A stretch of DNA of 64,000 nt from an uncultured Porphyromonadaceae bacterium (GCA_900538555.1 UPYI01000004.1:124001-188000), one strand, 5' to 3'; numbered from the stretch's first letter, positions 1 through 9,070 are shown. Translations and numbers: made by a program. The notes: a model not told the origin generated them from the letters alone.

Positions 1-79
1 CACGTAATCAAATAGGACGAGAATGGCAATTACGGCTCTTTACCAAGAGTCCGGAAACTTGTTCTCACTATTGCCGTGA
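1..79 (+). other. 3' end of an unidentified upstream transcript
   Basis: The window opens inside an unidentified unit. One frame (3-89) is open up to a TAA at 90-92, but the peptide resembles nothing I know. The DNA is also rich in self-complementarity: GGCAAT at 25-30 can pair with ATTGCC at 70-75, and GGCTCTT at 34-40 with AAGAGTCC at 45-52. It could be the 3' end of a structured RNA or of a gene that lies mostly outside the window. I cannot decide between these. Confidence 0.2.
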
Positions 80-83
80 AAGA

Positions 84-124
84 AACGCCTAATCCTGCCT
101 GTTGCCGGATCAGGCGTTTTTTTT
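84..124 (+). terminator. Rho-independent terminator or attenuator before pyrB
   Basis: A hairpin with arms AACGCCT (84-90) and AGGCGTT (112-118) is followed by a run of eight T. It ends whatever precedes the window. It lies only 36 bases before the pyrB start, so a pyrimidine attenuator is possible, but I see no competing antiterminator stem. Confidence 0.75.
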
Positions 125-159
125 ATACTCGCATAAAAATTTTTAAACCATATATCTGC

Positions 160-1074
160 ATGAGACGCGAAAGTTTAGTATCCATCACCGATTTCTCCAA
201 AGAAGAGATATTGGATCTGCTCGAAAAGGCAAAACAATTTGAAGAGAATCCCAACCGGAAATTGCTGGAAGGGAAAGTGATCGCCACGCTGTTTTTTGAG
301 CCGTCTACCCGGACCCGGCTCAGTTTCGAAACCGCAGTCAATCGCTTGGGCGGACGCATTATCGGATTCTCCGACGCTTCCACCACATCATCGTCAAAAG
401 GTGAATCCCTGAAAGATACCATCATGATGGTCAGCAACTACGTAGACCTCATCATCATGCGTCACCACCTCGAAGGTGCAGCCCGGTATGCCTCCGAAAT
501 CTCATCGGTGCCTATCATCAATGCCGGCGACGGGGCGAACCAACACCCGTCACAAACCATGCTCGACCTGTATTCGATCTATAAGACACAAGGTACGCTC
601 GAAAATCTGAACATCACGATGGTAGGCGACTTGAAATACGGGCGAACGGTACACTCGCTGATTATGGCAATGTCGCACTTCCATCCCACATTCCATTTCG
701 TCGCACCCGACGAGCTGAAAATGCCTGATGAATACAAAATATTCTGCGACAACCTCCACATCCCGTATTACGAGCATCAGGAGTTTTCGGAAGAGATCAT
801 CAACCAAGCCGATATACTATACATGACCCGCGTACAGCGCGAACGGTTCACCGACCTGATGGAATACGAAAAAGTGAAAAACGTATATACGCTGCGGAAC
901 TGCATGCTCGACAACAGCAAAGACAATCTGCGCATCCTGCACCCGCTGCCCCGCGTCACCGAAATCGACTACGATGTAGACAACAATCCCAAAGCATACT
1001 ACTTCCAACAGGCTAAAAACGGATTGTTTGCCCGGCAAGCGATCATCTGCAAAGTGTTAGGTATCGAAATTTAA
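160..1074 (+). CDS. pyrB: Aspartate carbamoyltransferase catalytic subunit
   Basis: Joins carbamoyl phosphate and aspartate to N-carbamoyl-aspartate, the committed step of pyrimidine synthesis, in the cytoplasm. The ATG at 160 gives 304 aa, the usual length; an earlier in-frame start at 76 would add 28 residues encoded by the terminator hairpin and is unlikely. The carbamoyl-phosphate loop STRTRLSF is near residues 49-56, HPSQ near 129-132 and HPLPRV near 266. pyrI follows after 20 bases, so a regulated PyrB/PyrI holoenzyme of the E. coli type is expected. It is the first gene of a five-gene run ending at glyA. Confidence 0.97.
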   Translation: MRRESLVSITDFSKEEILDLLEKAKQFEENPNRKLLEGKVIATLFFEPSTRTRLSFETAVNRLGGRIIGFSDASTTSSSKGESLKDTIMMVSNYVDLIIMRHHLEGAARYASEISSVPIINAGDGANQHPSQTMLDLYSIYKTQGTLENLNITMVGDLKYGRTVHSLIMAMSHFHPTFHFVAPDELKMPDEYKIFCDNLHIPYYEHQEFSEEIINQADILYMTRVQRERFTDLMEYEKVKNVYTLRNCMLDNSKDNLRILHPLPRVTEIDYDVDNNPKAYYFQQAKNGLFARQAIICKVLGIEI

Positions 1075-1094
1075 TTCTCTGAAACAACAAGACT

Positions 1095-1556
1095 ATGAAT
1101 ACGGACAGAAAAGAACTCGAAGTAGCCGCTCTCGAAAACGGCACCGTAATCGACCATATCCCTTCCAACCAATTGTTTAAAGTGGTGAACCTGCTGAAAC
1201 TCGACCGTTTCTCGGACAGCATCACCATCGGTAACAACCTCGCCAGCCAACGCTACGGGAAAAAAGGCATTATCAAAGTGGCTGGATATTATTTCAAAGA
1301 AGACGAACTGAACAAAATCGCCCTGATCGCTCCGAATGCCGTTATCAATATTATACACGACTACAAAGTGACCGAGAAGCGAAAGGTAAGCCTGCCGAAC
1401 GATATATACGGCATCGTTCGATGCAACAACCCGAAATGTATCACCAACAACGAACCGATGGAAACCCATTTCCACGTCATCGACCGGGAAAACATCGAAA
1501 TCAAATGCCATTACTGCGAACGTACGATACGGAAAAGCGACATCGACGTACGATAA
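1095..1556 (+). CDS. pyrI: Aspartate carbamoyltransferase regulatory subunit
   Basis: Regulatory chain that binds nucleotide effectors and links the catalytic trimers of ATCase. The 153 aa match the family length. The N-terminal nucleotide-binding part is followed by a zinc domain with all four cysteines, C110, C115, C138 and C141 (CNNPKC and CHYC), which in E. coli contacts PyrB. It sits 20 bases after pyrB and 13 bases before the flavin reductase gene, so the three are probably cotranscribed. No promoter is evident in the short gaps. Confidence 0.97.
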   Translation: MNTDRKELEVAALENGTVIDHIPSNQLFKVVNLLKLDRFSDSITIGNNLASQRYGKKGIIKVAGYYFKEDELNKIALIAPNAVINIIHDYKVTEKRKVSLPNDIYGIVRCNNPKCITNNEPMETHFHVIDRENIEIKCHYCERTIRKSDIDVR

Positions 1557-1569
1557 ACGATACCTGCCT

Positions 1570-2142
1570 ATGAAACAAAGCTGGAAGCCGGGTACCATGA
1601 TCTACCCGCTGCCTGCCGTGCTCATCAGTTGCGGCAGCACACCCGAAGAATACAATCTGCTTACCGTCAGTTGGGTAGGAACTATTTGCACCAATCCGCC
1701 CATGTGTTATATATCGGTACGCCCCGAACGGCACTCCTACCCGATCCTGCGGGAACGGATGGAGTTCGTGATCAACCTGACGACCGTAGGCATGGCAAAA
1801 GCGACCGACTGGTGCGGTGTGCGTTCAGGAAAGGACTACGACAAATTCGCCGCCTGCCATCTCACTCCGCATCCCGCCGAAAAAGTGAATGCGCCCTATA
1901 TCGAAGAGTCGCCGTTGTGTATCGAATGCCGTGTCAGAGAAGTAATTAGTCTCGGTTCGCACGACATGTTCATCGCCGACGTGGTGAACGTTTTAGCGGA
2001 CGAAAAATTTATTGACACCGAAAGTCAGGCTTTTGATATGAAAAAAGCAGATTTATTAGTATATTCGCACGGACACTATTATGAATTGGGACAGGAGATC
2101 GGGAAATTCGGCTGGTCTGTCCAAAAGAAAAAACAAGGATGA
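1570..2142 (+). CDS. Flavin reductase-like FMN-binding protein (flavoredoxin type)
   Basis: A 190 aa protein of the flavin reductase split-barrel family, which binds FMN and passes electrons from NAD(P)H or other donors. The characteristic opening (proline-rich start, then LLTVSWVGTICTNPP near residues 30-45) is present, and the chain covers the whole domain without a signal peptide. As I recall, pyrB-pyrI-flavoredoxin-glyA order recurs in Bacteroides, which supports the call. The physiological partner cannot be read from sequence. Its stop codon overlaps the start of the next gene by four bases (ATGA). Confidence 0.85.
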   Translation: MKQSWKPGTMIYPLPAVLISCGSTPEEYNLLTVSWVGTICTNPPMCYISVRPERHSYPILRERMEFVINLTTVGMAKATDWCGVRSGKDYDKFAACHLTPHPAEKVNAPYIEESPLCIECRVREVISLGSHDMFIADVVNVLADEKFIDTESQAFDMKKADLLVYSHGHYYELGQEIGKFGWSVQKKKQG

Positions 2143-2882
2143 GTATAAAACGAGCGGTTTTGTTATGTCTGTTGATCGTGTTTCTCGCCGACCTGTCATC
2201 GGCGGAGGAGCGCGCAATCGACCTGATCAAGCCGTTCAACTTCGGGGTCCGCTTCGGCGGTAACGCGCCCTATATCGAAATCCGCAACATGTACATCGAC
2301 GGCAAGAAATACGACCCGCCGAGCACACGCACGTCGATCGGATATGTAGGCTCCATTTTCGCCCGATACAATATCAAACGGCATTTCATCCAACTGGAAG
2401 CCTCGACCTACTACAACCAGTCGCACACGACCTTGGAGAGCCACAATACGATTACCGGAGAGAATTCGCCCGAAAATTCGACGATCAACATCACCGCCAG
2501 CCTGTCGTCGGCGAACTATACGATCGACGTACCGTTATTCTACGGCTATAACTTCATTCACAAAAACGCGTTCCTGCTCAATTTCTTTGTCGGGACGAAA
2601 TTCAAATTCCCGATATCGGAAAAAGACAGGCTGACGACCAATATCCCCGACCATATCGTCGAACACGACATACAATGCACCCCGGTACAGTACTATGTCG
2701 CCGCCGGCATGAGCAGTTCGATCGGTCATTTCTACATCGACTTCCGATACGAATATTGCCTGAAAACATCCAAAAGAATTTCTTATCAAATCACTACCCA
2801 AGATTCGAAGTTTCAGTTCGGCGAAGGCTCGTTCTCGCGCCGCATACACGAACTCAACCTGTCGATCGGATACTTCTGGTAA
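2139..2882 (+). CDS. Outer-membrane beta-barrel protein, PorT-like fold
   Basis: A 247 aa exported protein. Residues 1-22 form a signal peptide ending near SSA/EER. The rest alternates short amphipathic strands and ends in an aromatic residue (SIGYFW), as expected for an eight-stranded barrel of the OMP_b-brl_2 type. The length is close to PorT of the type IX secretion system, but I do not see enough to claim orthology. It is inserted between the flavin reductase gene (4-base overlap) and glyA (20-base gap), so it is translated as part of this operon. Its role is unknown. Confidence 0.75.
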   Translation: MSIKRAVLLCLLIVFLADLSSAEERAIDLIKPFNFGVRFGGNAPYIEIRNMYIDGKKYDPPSTRTSIGYVGSIFARYNIKRHFIQLEASTYYNQSHTTLESHNTITGENSPENSTINITASLSSANYTIDVPLFYGYNFIHKNAFLLNFFVGTKFKFPISEKDRLTTNIPDHIVEHDIQCTPVQYYVAAGMSSSIGHFYIDFRYEYCLKTSKRISYQITTQDSKFQFGEGSFSRRIHELNLSIGYFW

Positions 2883-2902
2883 CCCATTTTAAACCTAAAC
2901 AT

Positions 2903-4183
2903 ATGGAGAGAGACAAGCTAATTTTCGACATCATCGAAAAAGAACATCAGAGACAACTGAAAGGTATCGAACTGATTGCATCCGAAAACTTCGTAAGCGA
3001 TCAAGTAATGCAGGCAATGGGCTCTTGCCTGACAAACAAGTATGCCGAAGGCTATCCCGGCAAACGCTACTACGGAGGCTGTGAAGTGGTAGACCAAAGT
3101 GAACAAATCGCTATCGACCGGTTGAAAGAGTTGTTCGGTGCCGAATGGGCAAACGTTCAACCGCACTCCGGAGCACAAGCCAACATGGCCGTGTTCATGG
3201 CTGTCTTGAACCCGGGTGACAAATTTTTGGGACTGAACCTGTCGCATGGCGGACACCTGTCGCACGGATCGCCCGTAAACTTCTCGGGCTTGATGTTCCA
3301 GCCGTTGGAATACAGCGTACGCGAAGACACCGGTTATGTAGACTACGATATGATGGAAGAAGTGGCACTGCGCGAACGTCCGAAACTGATTGTCGGAGGC
3401 GCATCGGCATACTCACGCGAATGGGACTACGCCCGGATGCGTCGTATCGCCGACCAGATCGGTGCTATTCTTATGATAGATATGGCTCACCCCGCCGGTC
3501 TGATCGCCGCAGGCGAACTGAACAATCCGCTGAAATACGCCCACATCGTCACCTCTACGACACACAAGACATTAAGAGGTCCGCGCGGCGGTATTATCCT
3601 GTTGGGTAAAGACTTCGAAAATCCGTGGGGTAAAAAAACACCGAAAGGCGAAATCAAGAAAATGTCGGCATTGCTCGACTCCGCTGTGTTCCCCGGTGTA
3701 CAAGGAGGTCCGCTGGAACATGTAATCGCAGCGAAAGCCGTCGCATTCGGCGAAGCGCTTACACCCGAATACAAATCATACCAGGCACAAGTGAAGAAAA
3801 ATGCCGCCACCATGGCGAAGGCATTCATCGACAAAGGCTACAAAATCATATCGGGCGGTACGGACAACCACTGCATGTTGATCGACCTGCGCACCAAATT
3901 CCCCGAACTCACCGGTAAGGTGGCAGAAAAGGCTTTGGTACAAGCCGACATCACGGTTAATAAAAACATGGTACCGTTCGACAGCCGCTCTCCGTTCCAG
4001 ACCTCGGGTATCCGTATCGGTACGCCGGCAATCACCACCCGCGGAGCAAAAGAAGAGTTGATGGGCGAAATCGTAGAGATGATCGACACGGTTCTTTCCA
4101 ATCCTGAAAGCGAGGCTACCATACAAGCCGTGCGCGAGAAGGTAAACGCCACGATGAAAGATTATCCGATCTTCGCATACTAA
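2903..4183 (+). CDS. glyA: Serine hydroxymethyltransferase
   Basis: PLP enzyme that converts serine and tetrahydrofolate to glycine and 5,10-methylene-THF, the main one-carbon source. The ATG at 2903 gives 426 aa; upstream in-frame codons belong to the barrel gene region and are not used. The opening IELIASENF, the YAEGYPGKRYYGG stretch and the PLP-lysine motif TSTTHKTLRGPRGG (Lys222) are intact. A strong bidirectional terminator follows at 4201-4247. It is the last gene of the pyrB operon, linking thymidylate and purine one-carbon supply to pyrimidine synthesis. Confidence 0.98.
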   Translation: MERDKLIFDIIEKEHQRQLKGIELIASENFVSDQVMQAMGSCLTNKYAEGYPGKRYYGGCEVVDQSEQIAIDRLKELFGAEWANVQPHSGAQANMAVFMAVLNPGDKFLGLNLSHGGHLSHGSPVNFSGLMFQPLEYSVREDTGYVDYDMMEEVALRERPKLIVGGASAYSREWDYARMRRIADQIGAILMIDMAHPAGLIAAGELNNPLKYAHIVTSTTHKTLRGPRGGIILLGKDFENPWGKKTPKGEIKKMSALLDSAVFPGVQGGPLEHVIAAKAVAFGEALTPEYKSYQAQVKKNAATMAKAFIDKGYKIISGGTDNHCMLIDLRTKFPELTGKVAEKALVQADITVNKNMVPFDSRSPFQTSGIRIGTPAITTRGAKEELMGEIVEMIDTVLSNPESEATIQAVREKVNATMKDYPIFAY

Positions 4184-4200
4184 TCGAAATCCTATACGCA

Positions 4201-4247
4201 ACAAGGGGTTGTGTCAAAAACGCAAGTTTTGATACAACCCCTTGTTT
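4201..4247 (+). terminator. Bidirectional terminator between glyA and priA
   Basis: Nineteen-base arms (4201-4219 and 4227-4245) form a long hairpin with a T-rich side on each strand, so it can end both glyA (+) and priA (-). Its sequence (AAGGGGTTG then TCAAAA) resembles the hairpins at 55946-55983 and 62956-62998. Confidence 0.85.
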
Positions 4248-4263
4248 GCGTCGGAATGGCTAA

Positions 4264-6729
4264 TTACATCGGATCTACATCGTAATAAAGCACCAGCGAT
4301 TTGAAACGTTCATCCGCCAGCATATTCTCATACACCCGACGTAAAAGTTCCTTCACCTTCGACATCGAAGCCGTCACCTCCACCTTCAACACAATCTTGC
4401 GGATATACAACGACTGCACACGCGCCACCGGCGGATTATCCGGCCCCAATACCCTCGAACCGAATACATTGCGCAACAGCGACGCATAACGTACCGACAG
4501 GTCGTTCAACAACCCTTCGTCGCGATGTTTCAGATAAATATAAATCAACCGGAAGAACGGAGGATAACAAAACTGTTGCCGTTCGGCAATCTGTGTCCGG
4601 TACATCGCCTCATAATCGTGGCGGATCACCTGCTGTATCAACGGGTGCGACGGATCGGATGTTTGCAACACCACCGTACCTTTATGATGTTTACGTCCGG
4701 CTCGTCCGGCTACCTGTGCCATCATCTGGAATGCCCGTTCGTGCGCCCGGAAATCGGGATAGTTCATCATCGTATCAGCCGAAAGAATCCCGACAACACT
4801 TACATGATCGAAATCCAGTCCCTTCGTCACCATCTGCGTACCGATCAGAATCCGGCTTTTCCGCTGGGCAAACTCGTCGATAATCTGCTCATAAGCATTC
4901 CGCGACCGTGTCGTATCCAGATCCATACGGGCGACCTTATAGTCGGGATAGATGTGTTCGACATCCTCCTCGATCCGCTCCGTACCGAATCCTCTGACCT
5001 CGATCGACGGCTCGTTGCAGGCAGGGCAGATGCGGGGTACTTCATAAACCGCCCCGCAATAGTGGCATACCATCTGGTTATACCGTTTATGATAAGTCAG
5101 GCTCACATCGCAGTGCCGGCACTTAGGCACCCAAGCACACGACTTGCATTCGACCATAGGCGCAAATCCGCGCCGGTTCTGAAACAAGATCACCTGCTCG
5201 CCGCGCTCCAATGCCGGAGTAGCCAGTTTCAACAATTCGGGCGAAAAGTTTCCGGTCATCCGCCGCTTACGCCTCAGCTCCTTCAAATCGGCAGTGACAA
5301 TCTCCGGCAACTCCAACCCCTCGTAACGGGTAGTCAGCCGCACATATCCATATTTGCCCTGTTGGGCATTGTAATACGATTCGATCGCCGGTGTAGCCGA
5401 ACCCAGCAATGTTTTGGCACCATGCAACGAAGCCAGCACAATAGCAGCATTACGTGCATGATAGCGCGGAGCCGGATCGTATTGTTTATAACTGCTCTCA
5501 TGTTCCTCATCCACAATCACCAATCCCAGATCCGAGAACGGAAGGAAAATAGAAGAGCGGACACCCAATACCACTCTCGGAGAACGATCGTTCAGCAGGC
5601 TGTTCCATATCTCCACCCGTTCATTGTCCGAAAATTTGGAATGGTAGATCGACAACCTGTCGCCGAACACCCGCTGTAAACGGGTAGTCAGTTGCGTGGT
5701 AAGAGCAATCTCCGGTACTAAATAAAGCACTTGTCTGCCGCTTCGTAACACGCCATCGATCAACCGTATATATATTTCCGTCTTTCCGCTCGACGTCACA
5801 CCGTGCAGCAGCGATACCTGATGCGATGCAAATGTTTTATGGATCTCGTTGAATGCCTGCATCTGCGCATCGGTCAAGACTGGCAACTCCTGCACCTGTA
5901 CCGTTGTTGGGGCAAACCGGCTGATCTCCTTTTTATAGACTTCGAACAAACCTTTCTTCACCAAAGCCGCCAATACAGCGGTCGTAACATCCGCCCGTTC
6001 CAACAACTCTTTTCGGGAAACCTCCCGTAGCTGTCCTTTCCGCATAAACTGCGACAGGTCGAGATAGGCAATCAACAAGGTTTCCTGTTTTTTTGCCGAG
6101 CGAACGGCATCGAACGCCCGATGTAGTGCCTCTTCGTCGCCGGGCGTGCAACAGATCCGCACATAGGTTTCGGTTCGAGGACGGTAATTTTCCCGCAAAT
6201 GTTCCGATACGAACACCGCATCCTTCTCCAACAGGTTGCGAAGTATCGGCAGGATATTCTTCAAACCGCTCTCTTTCTCCAACTCCTGCACCGACATCTT
6301 GTCCTTGTCGCGCAACGTTGCCAGCAGAAGCAGTTCCCGTTCCCGCAGGCGATTGTCCGGATCCTCTTCGAAATCGGGATTCAGCACCACATACGTTTCG
6401 CTTTCCAGTTTCAACCCCGACGGTAATGCAGCCTTATATACATCACCGACCGAGCAGAGATAATACTCCGCAATCCATTCCCAAAACTGCAACTGGGGAC
6501 GCCGCAAAATCGGACGTTCGTCGAGCAGAGATACAATCTCTTTCGTCTCGTATTCTTTCGGTTCGTTATCGTGCAGGAAAGCCACAATCGCCGTATAATA
6601 CTTCTTGCGTCCGAACGATACCACAACCCGGCTGCCACTCTGCAACAACGGCTGCATATCGTCGGGTACACGATACGTAAAATATTTGTACAACGGCAAA
6701 GGCAATATGACATCGGCGAAACGGCTCAT
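4264..6729 (-). CDS. priA: Primosomal protein N' (replication restart helicase)
   Basis: A 3'-5' DNA helicase that reloads the replisome at stalled forks. I start it at the ATG at 6729 (MSRFADVILPLPL, 821 aa); a start at 6777 would add 16 residues without family support. Order: N-terminal DNA-binding domains, Walker A GVTSSGKT near 310-317, DEEH Walker B near 407-410, then eight cysteines in CxxC pairs near 528/531, 537/540, 555/558 and 568/571 that bind two zinc ions, then the helicase C domain. A promoter inside an intergenic repeat (6811-6842) points at it. Confidence 0.97.
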   Translation of the reverse strand: MSRFADVILPLPLYKYFTYRVPDDMQPLLQSGSRVVVSFGRKKYYTAIVAFLHDNEPKEYETKEIVSLLDERPILRRPQLQFWEWIAEYYLCSVGDVYKAALPSGLKLESETYVVLNPDFEEDPDNRLRERELLLLATLRDKDKMSVQELEKESGLKNILPILRNLLEKDAVFVSEHLRENYRPRTETYVRICCTPGDEEALHRAFDAVRSAKKQETLLIAYLDLSQFMRKGQLREVSRKELLERADVTTAVLAALVKKGLFEVYKKEISRFAPTTVQVQELPVLTDAQMQAFNEIHKTFASHQVSLLHGVTSSGKTEIYIRLIDGVLRSGRQVLYLVPEIALTTQLTTRLQRVFGDRLSIYHSKFSDNERVEIWNSLLNDRSPRVVLGVRSSIFLPFSDLGLVIVDEEHESSYKQYDPAPRYHARNAAIVLASLHGAKTLLGSATPAIESYYNAQQGKYGYVRLTTRYEGLELPEIVTADLKELRRKRRMTGNFSPELLKLATPALERGEQVILFQNRRGFAPMVECKSCAWVPKCRHCDVSLTYHKRYNQMVCHYCGAVYEVPRICPACNEPSIEVRGFGTERIEEDVEHIYPDYKVARMDLDTTRSRNAYEQIIDEFAQRKSRILIGTQMVTKGLDFDHVSVVGILSADTMMNYPDFRAHERAFQMMAQVAGRAGRKHHKGTVVLQTSDPSHPLIQQVIRHDYEAMYRTQIAERQQFCYPPFFRLIYIYLKHRDEGLLNDLSVRYASLLRNVFGSRVLGPDNPPVARVQSLYIRKIVLKVEVTASMSKVKELLRRVYENMLADERFKSLVLYYDVDPM

Positions 6730-6784
6730 AAATGCAAACGGATTAGCAGGGTTATCGGATGCGTGCAAACCGAGCACAGAGGGC

Positions 6785-6904
6785 TGTGTCGAGCCGCATC
6801 CTATATTCTACAAATATAGTGAAAGGCGAGAGCAGAAGCAAAAGGGAAAATGGAATTTTCACAAATGGGTTATGCCGAGCCGCATCCTTTATTCTACAAA
6901 ATTA
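6785..6904 (-). repeat. Class A dispersed repeat upstream of priA
   Basis: About 1.3 copies of a repeat also found at 19951-20130. Shared blocks are GAAAGGCGAGAGCAGAAGCA, a small inverted core (GAAAATGGAATTTTC), and GCCGAGCCGC followed by ATTCTACAAA. The minus strand of the first copy contains a consensus promoter. A second, shorter end copy at 6870-6904 has a -7-like TAATTTTG on the minus strand but no -33 box. Confidence 0.8.
6811..6842 (-). promoter_or_regulatory. Consensus Bacteroides-type promoter for priA
   Basis: On the minus strand TTTG (6839-6842) and TATATTTG (6811-6818) are separated by exactly 20 bases, the housekeeping consensus of Bacteroides. The start point would be near 6804, about 75 bases before the priA ATG. 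It is embedded in the class A repeat. Confidence 0.7.
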
Positions 6905-7136
6905 GGAAAAATACCGGAATAAACGAATCGGAAAAACTTAGTAAAAACAAAAAGAGAAAATCCATCGACCATGTCCTACCGCAAGACATAGGAACGGCGC
7001 GATACGTCGATCACGGATGTCAAGGTCGCCCCCGTACATCCATTCAACACACTGCGCCGCTTCTTTACATTATATAGTGTCGAAATCCGGTTTATCCCGT
7101 TCTGCCCTTCGCTCCTCTGTTCACAGAGAATTGCCA
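6905..7136. other. Intergenic stretch without a recognised gene
   Basis: About 230 bases between the class A repeat and the 3' end of the barrel gene. I see no convincing reading frame, strong hairpin or repeat here. Confidence 0.4.
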
Positions 7137-7763
7137 TCAGAACATATAAGCCACCGACACCGTCGCCGTACGGGCTTTGGCTTTGGCGAACGTATCCACA
7201 ACACCTTCGGCTGTCGATACCTGCTTTTCGACCGTCACCATATTACCCAATCCCCAACCGTATTGGGCGGTAACTTGCAAACAACGGAAAAATTCCAATC
7301 CGACACCTAAATTGATCGCCACGTCGAACTGGTCATTCTTCACCACTCCTTTCAACTTATCCAACTGGATATTGAAACTCGGACCGGCATAGATCAACGG
7401 GATAATGATCCTCTCGACAGCCGGAATCTTCAATTTATATTTCAGATTCACCGGGATCTCCAAATAGTTCAGCCGTTTGTCTTTCGCTTTAAAACTCTCG
7501 GCAAATTCCTGCGATGTATTGTATTTCACACCTTTGCGCGTGTACATCAATCCGGCATCGAAACCCAGCCCCAATACGGGAGCCGTCCATTCGATCAACA
7601 GACCGCCGGAGAAATCGGAAATATTGTCGGTCGAAACGAATTTCTTATCGAACGACAGTTTATTGAAGTTCGCACCTGCCTTTATACCCCATTTGAATTG
7701 AGCCTGTGCCGGTATGGCAACGAGGGCGATTAAAAGAGAAAAAATGACAATTGTTTTTTTCAT
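7137..7763 (-). CDS. Outer-membrane beta-barrel protein (PorT family fold)
   Basis: A 208 aa protein starting at the ATG at 7763; four more residues upstream are possible. The signal peptide (MKKTIVIFSLLIALVAIPAQAQ) is followed by FKWGIKAGANF, the typical first strand of OMP_b-brl_2 proteins, and the chain ends in an aromatic residue (VAYMF). It should form a small barrel in the outer membrane. It stands alone with its own promoter at 7816-7847. The substrate or role is unknown; this fold is abundant in Bacteroidales. Confidence 0.8.
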   Translation of the reverse strand: MKKTIVIFSLLIALVAIPAQAQFKWGIKAGANFNKLSFDKKFVSTDNISDFSGGLLIEWTAPVLGLGFDAGLMYTRKGVKYNTSQEFAESFKAKDKRLNYLEIPVNLKYKLKIPAVERIIIPLIYAGPSFNIQLDKLKGVVKNDQFDVAINLGVGLEFFRCLQVTAQYGWGLGNMVTVEKQVSTAEGVVDTFAKAKARTATVSVAYMF

Positions 7764-7815
7764 AACGGTTCGCATTAAGAACGATGACTAAATAAAGTTA
7801 TTTAAATCGATACAA

Positions 7816-7847
7816 CGAAGATAAAAATCTTTTGCCGGAAAGACAAA
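7816..7847 (-). promoter_or_regulatory. Promoter of the barrel gene
   Basis: On the minus strand TTTG (7844-7847), 20 bases, then TATCTTCG (7816-7823), one mismatch from TAnnTTTG. The start point near 7809 leaves a leader of about 45 bases before the ATG at 7763. Confidence 0.6.
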
Positions 7848-8002
7848 TGTGATTTTCTTATTTTTACCCCCATCTAATAAAACAACTGATTACCCGCTCT
7901 TTTGTTCTATTTTTATCGCCGGAGAGTTTTTTGTCAGAAAAAAAACGTATCTTCGTTTCTCCAAAAATCCGGCAAACATTGTCCAACCCAAAAGACACAA
8001 AG

Positions 8003-8302
8003 ATGATAGAAGAAAAAATCGTTCAGATGCTCCGTACGGTATACGACCCGGAAATACCGGTAAACGTATATGATCTCGGTCTGATATACAACATCGATGT
8101 AGACGACGAAAAAAATGTCTCGATAGAAATGACCCTGACCGCTCCCAACTGTCCGGCGGCAGACTTCATCATCGAAGACATCCGCATCAAGATCGAAAGT
8201 ATCGAAGAGGTGAAAAGCGTAGACATCAAATTAGTGTTCGAACCGGAATGGGATAAAGACATGATGAGCGAAGAAGCCAAACTCGAATTAGGATTCCTTT
8301 AA
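8003..8302 (+). CDS. DUF59/MIP18 family Fe-S assembly protein (SufT-like)
   Basis: A 99 aa single-domain DUF59 protein. The hallmark DPEIPVNVYDLGL lies near residues 15-27 and TAPNCP, with the conserved cysteine, near 49-54. Relatives (SufT, PaaD, eukaryotic CIA2) help assemble or transfer iron-sulfur clusters. I use the ATG at 8003; a longer reading from 7931 would add 24 residues outside the domain. lpxH starts 18 bases downstream, so the two are probably cotranscribed, though no functional link is obvious. Confidence 0.88.
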   Translation: MIEEKIVQMLRTVYDPEIPVNVYDLGLIYNIDVDDEKNVSIEMTLTAPNCPAADFIIEDIRIKIESIEEVKSVDIKLVFEPEWDKDMMSEEAKLELGFL

Positions 8303-8320
8303 ACCAAACCGATTCTGCGC

Positions 8321-9070
8321 ATGGGCGGCAAAACCTATTTCATATCCGATCTCCATTTAGGAGCGTCCTATTTCAAAGACCCGTTGGAAAACGAGCGGAA
8401 AGTCGTACGCTTTCTCAATTCGATAAAATCGGATGCCAGATGTATCTACCTGTTGGGCGATATCCTCGACTATTGGTACGAATATAAGACGGTAGTGCCA
8501 CGGGGCTTCACCCGTTTCTTCGGGAAGATAGCCGAACTGTCGGATGCCGGCATCGAAATACATTGGTTTATCGGGAATCACGACATCTGGATATTCGATT
8601 ACCTGCCCCACGAATTAGGTGTACAGGTGCACGACGGCACGATGCTCACAGAAATCGACGGCAAACGTTTCTTCCTGTCGCACGGCGACAACGTGGGAAA
8701 ACTCGAACGGTCATTCCGTTTCCTACGTGCCTTGTTCCGAAACCGGTTCTGCCAAAAACTATATGCAGCCATCCACCCCCGCTGGACTGTGGGATTCGCC
8801 CACAACTGGTCGTCGCACAGCAGGAAAACAGGAGAAGAGAATCCGGAGTACAAAGGAGAAAAAAACGAACCGTTAGTTTGCTTCGCCAAAGAATATCTGA
8901 CCCACGAGCATGTGGATTTTTTCGTATTCGGACACCGGCACATTCTGTTAGACCTGATGATCGCCAAAGAGAGCCGCATCATCATACTCGGCGACTGGAT
9001 CCACCACTTTTCGTACGCCGTATATGAAGACGGGAAAATGCTTTTGGAAATTTTCGAAGATAAAAATTGA
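8321..9070 (+). CDS. lpxH: UDP-2,3-diacylglucosamine diphosphatase
   Basis: Calcineurin-like phosphoesterase that hydrolyses UDP-2,3-diacylglucosamine to lipid X in lipid A synthesis, at the inner face of the cytoplasmic membrane. All metal motifs are visible: SDLHLG near 9-14, GDILD near 47-51, GNHD near 86-89, SHGD near 125-128 and FGHRH near 208-212. The 249 aa length and the inserted cap region fit LpxH of Bacteroidetes. A generic metallophosphoesterase is the alternative. It follows the sufT-like gene by 18 bases. Confidence 0.88.
   Translation: MGGKTYFISDLHLGASYFKDPLENERKVVRFLNSIKSDARCIYLLGDILDYWYEYKTVVPRGFTRFFGKIAELSDAGIEIHWFIGNHDIWIFDYLPHELGVQVHDGTMLTEIDGKRFFLSHGDNVGKLERSFRFLRALFRNRFCQKLYAAIHPRWTVGFAHNWSSHSRKTGEENPEYKGEKNEPLVCFAKEYLTHEHVDFFVFGHRHILLDLMIAKESRIIILGDWIHHFSYAVYEDGKMLLEIFEDKN

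Noticed and set aside
2139..2882. PorT of the type IX secretion system
   Set aside because: Length and fold fit, but no PorT-specific motif is visible and PorT-fold barrels are abundant; I keep the generic call.
4525..5679. Open frame of 384 codons on the plus strand
   Set aside because: It lies antisense to priA and reflects codon bias of the real gene; it has no start context or family similarity.
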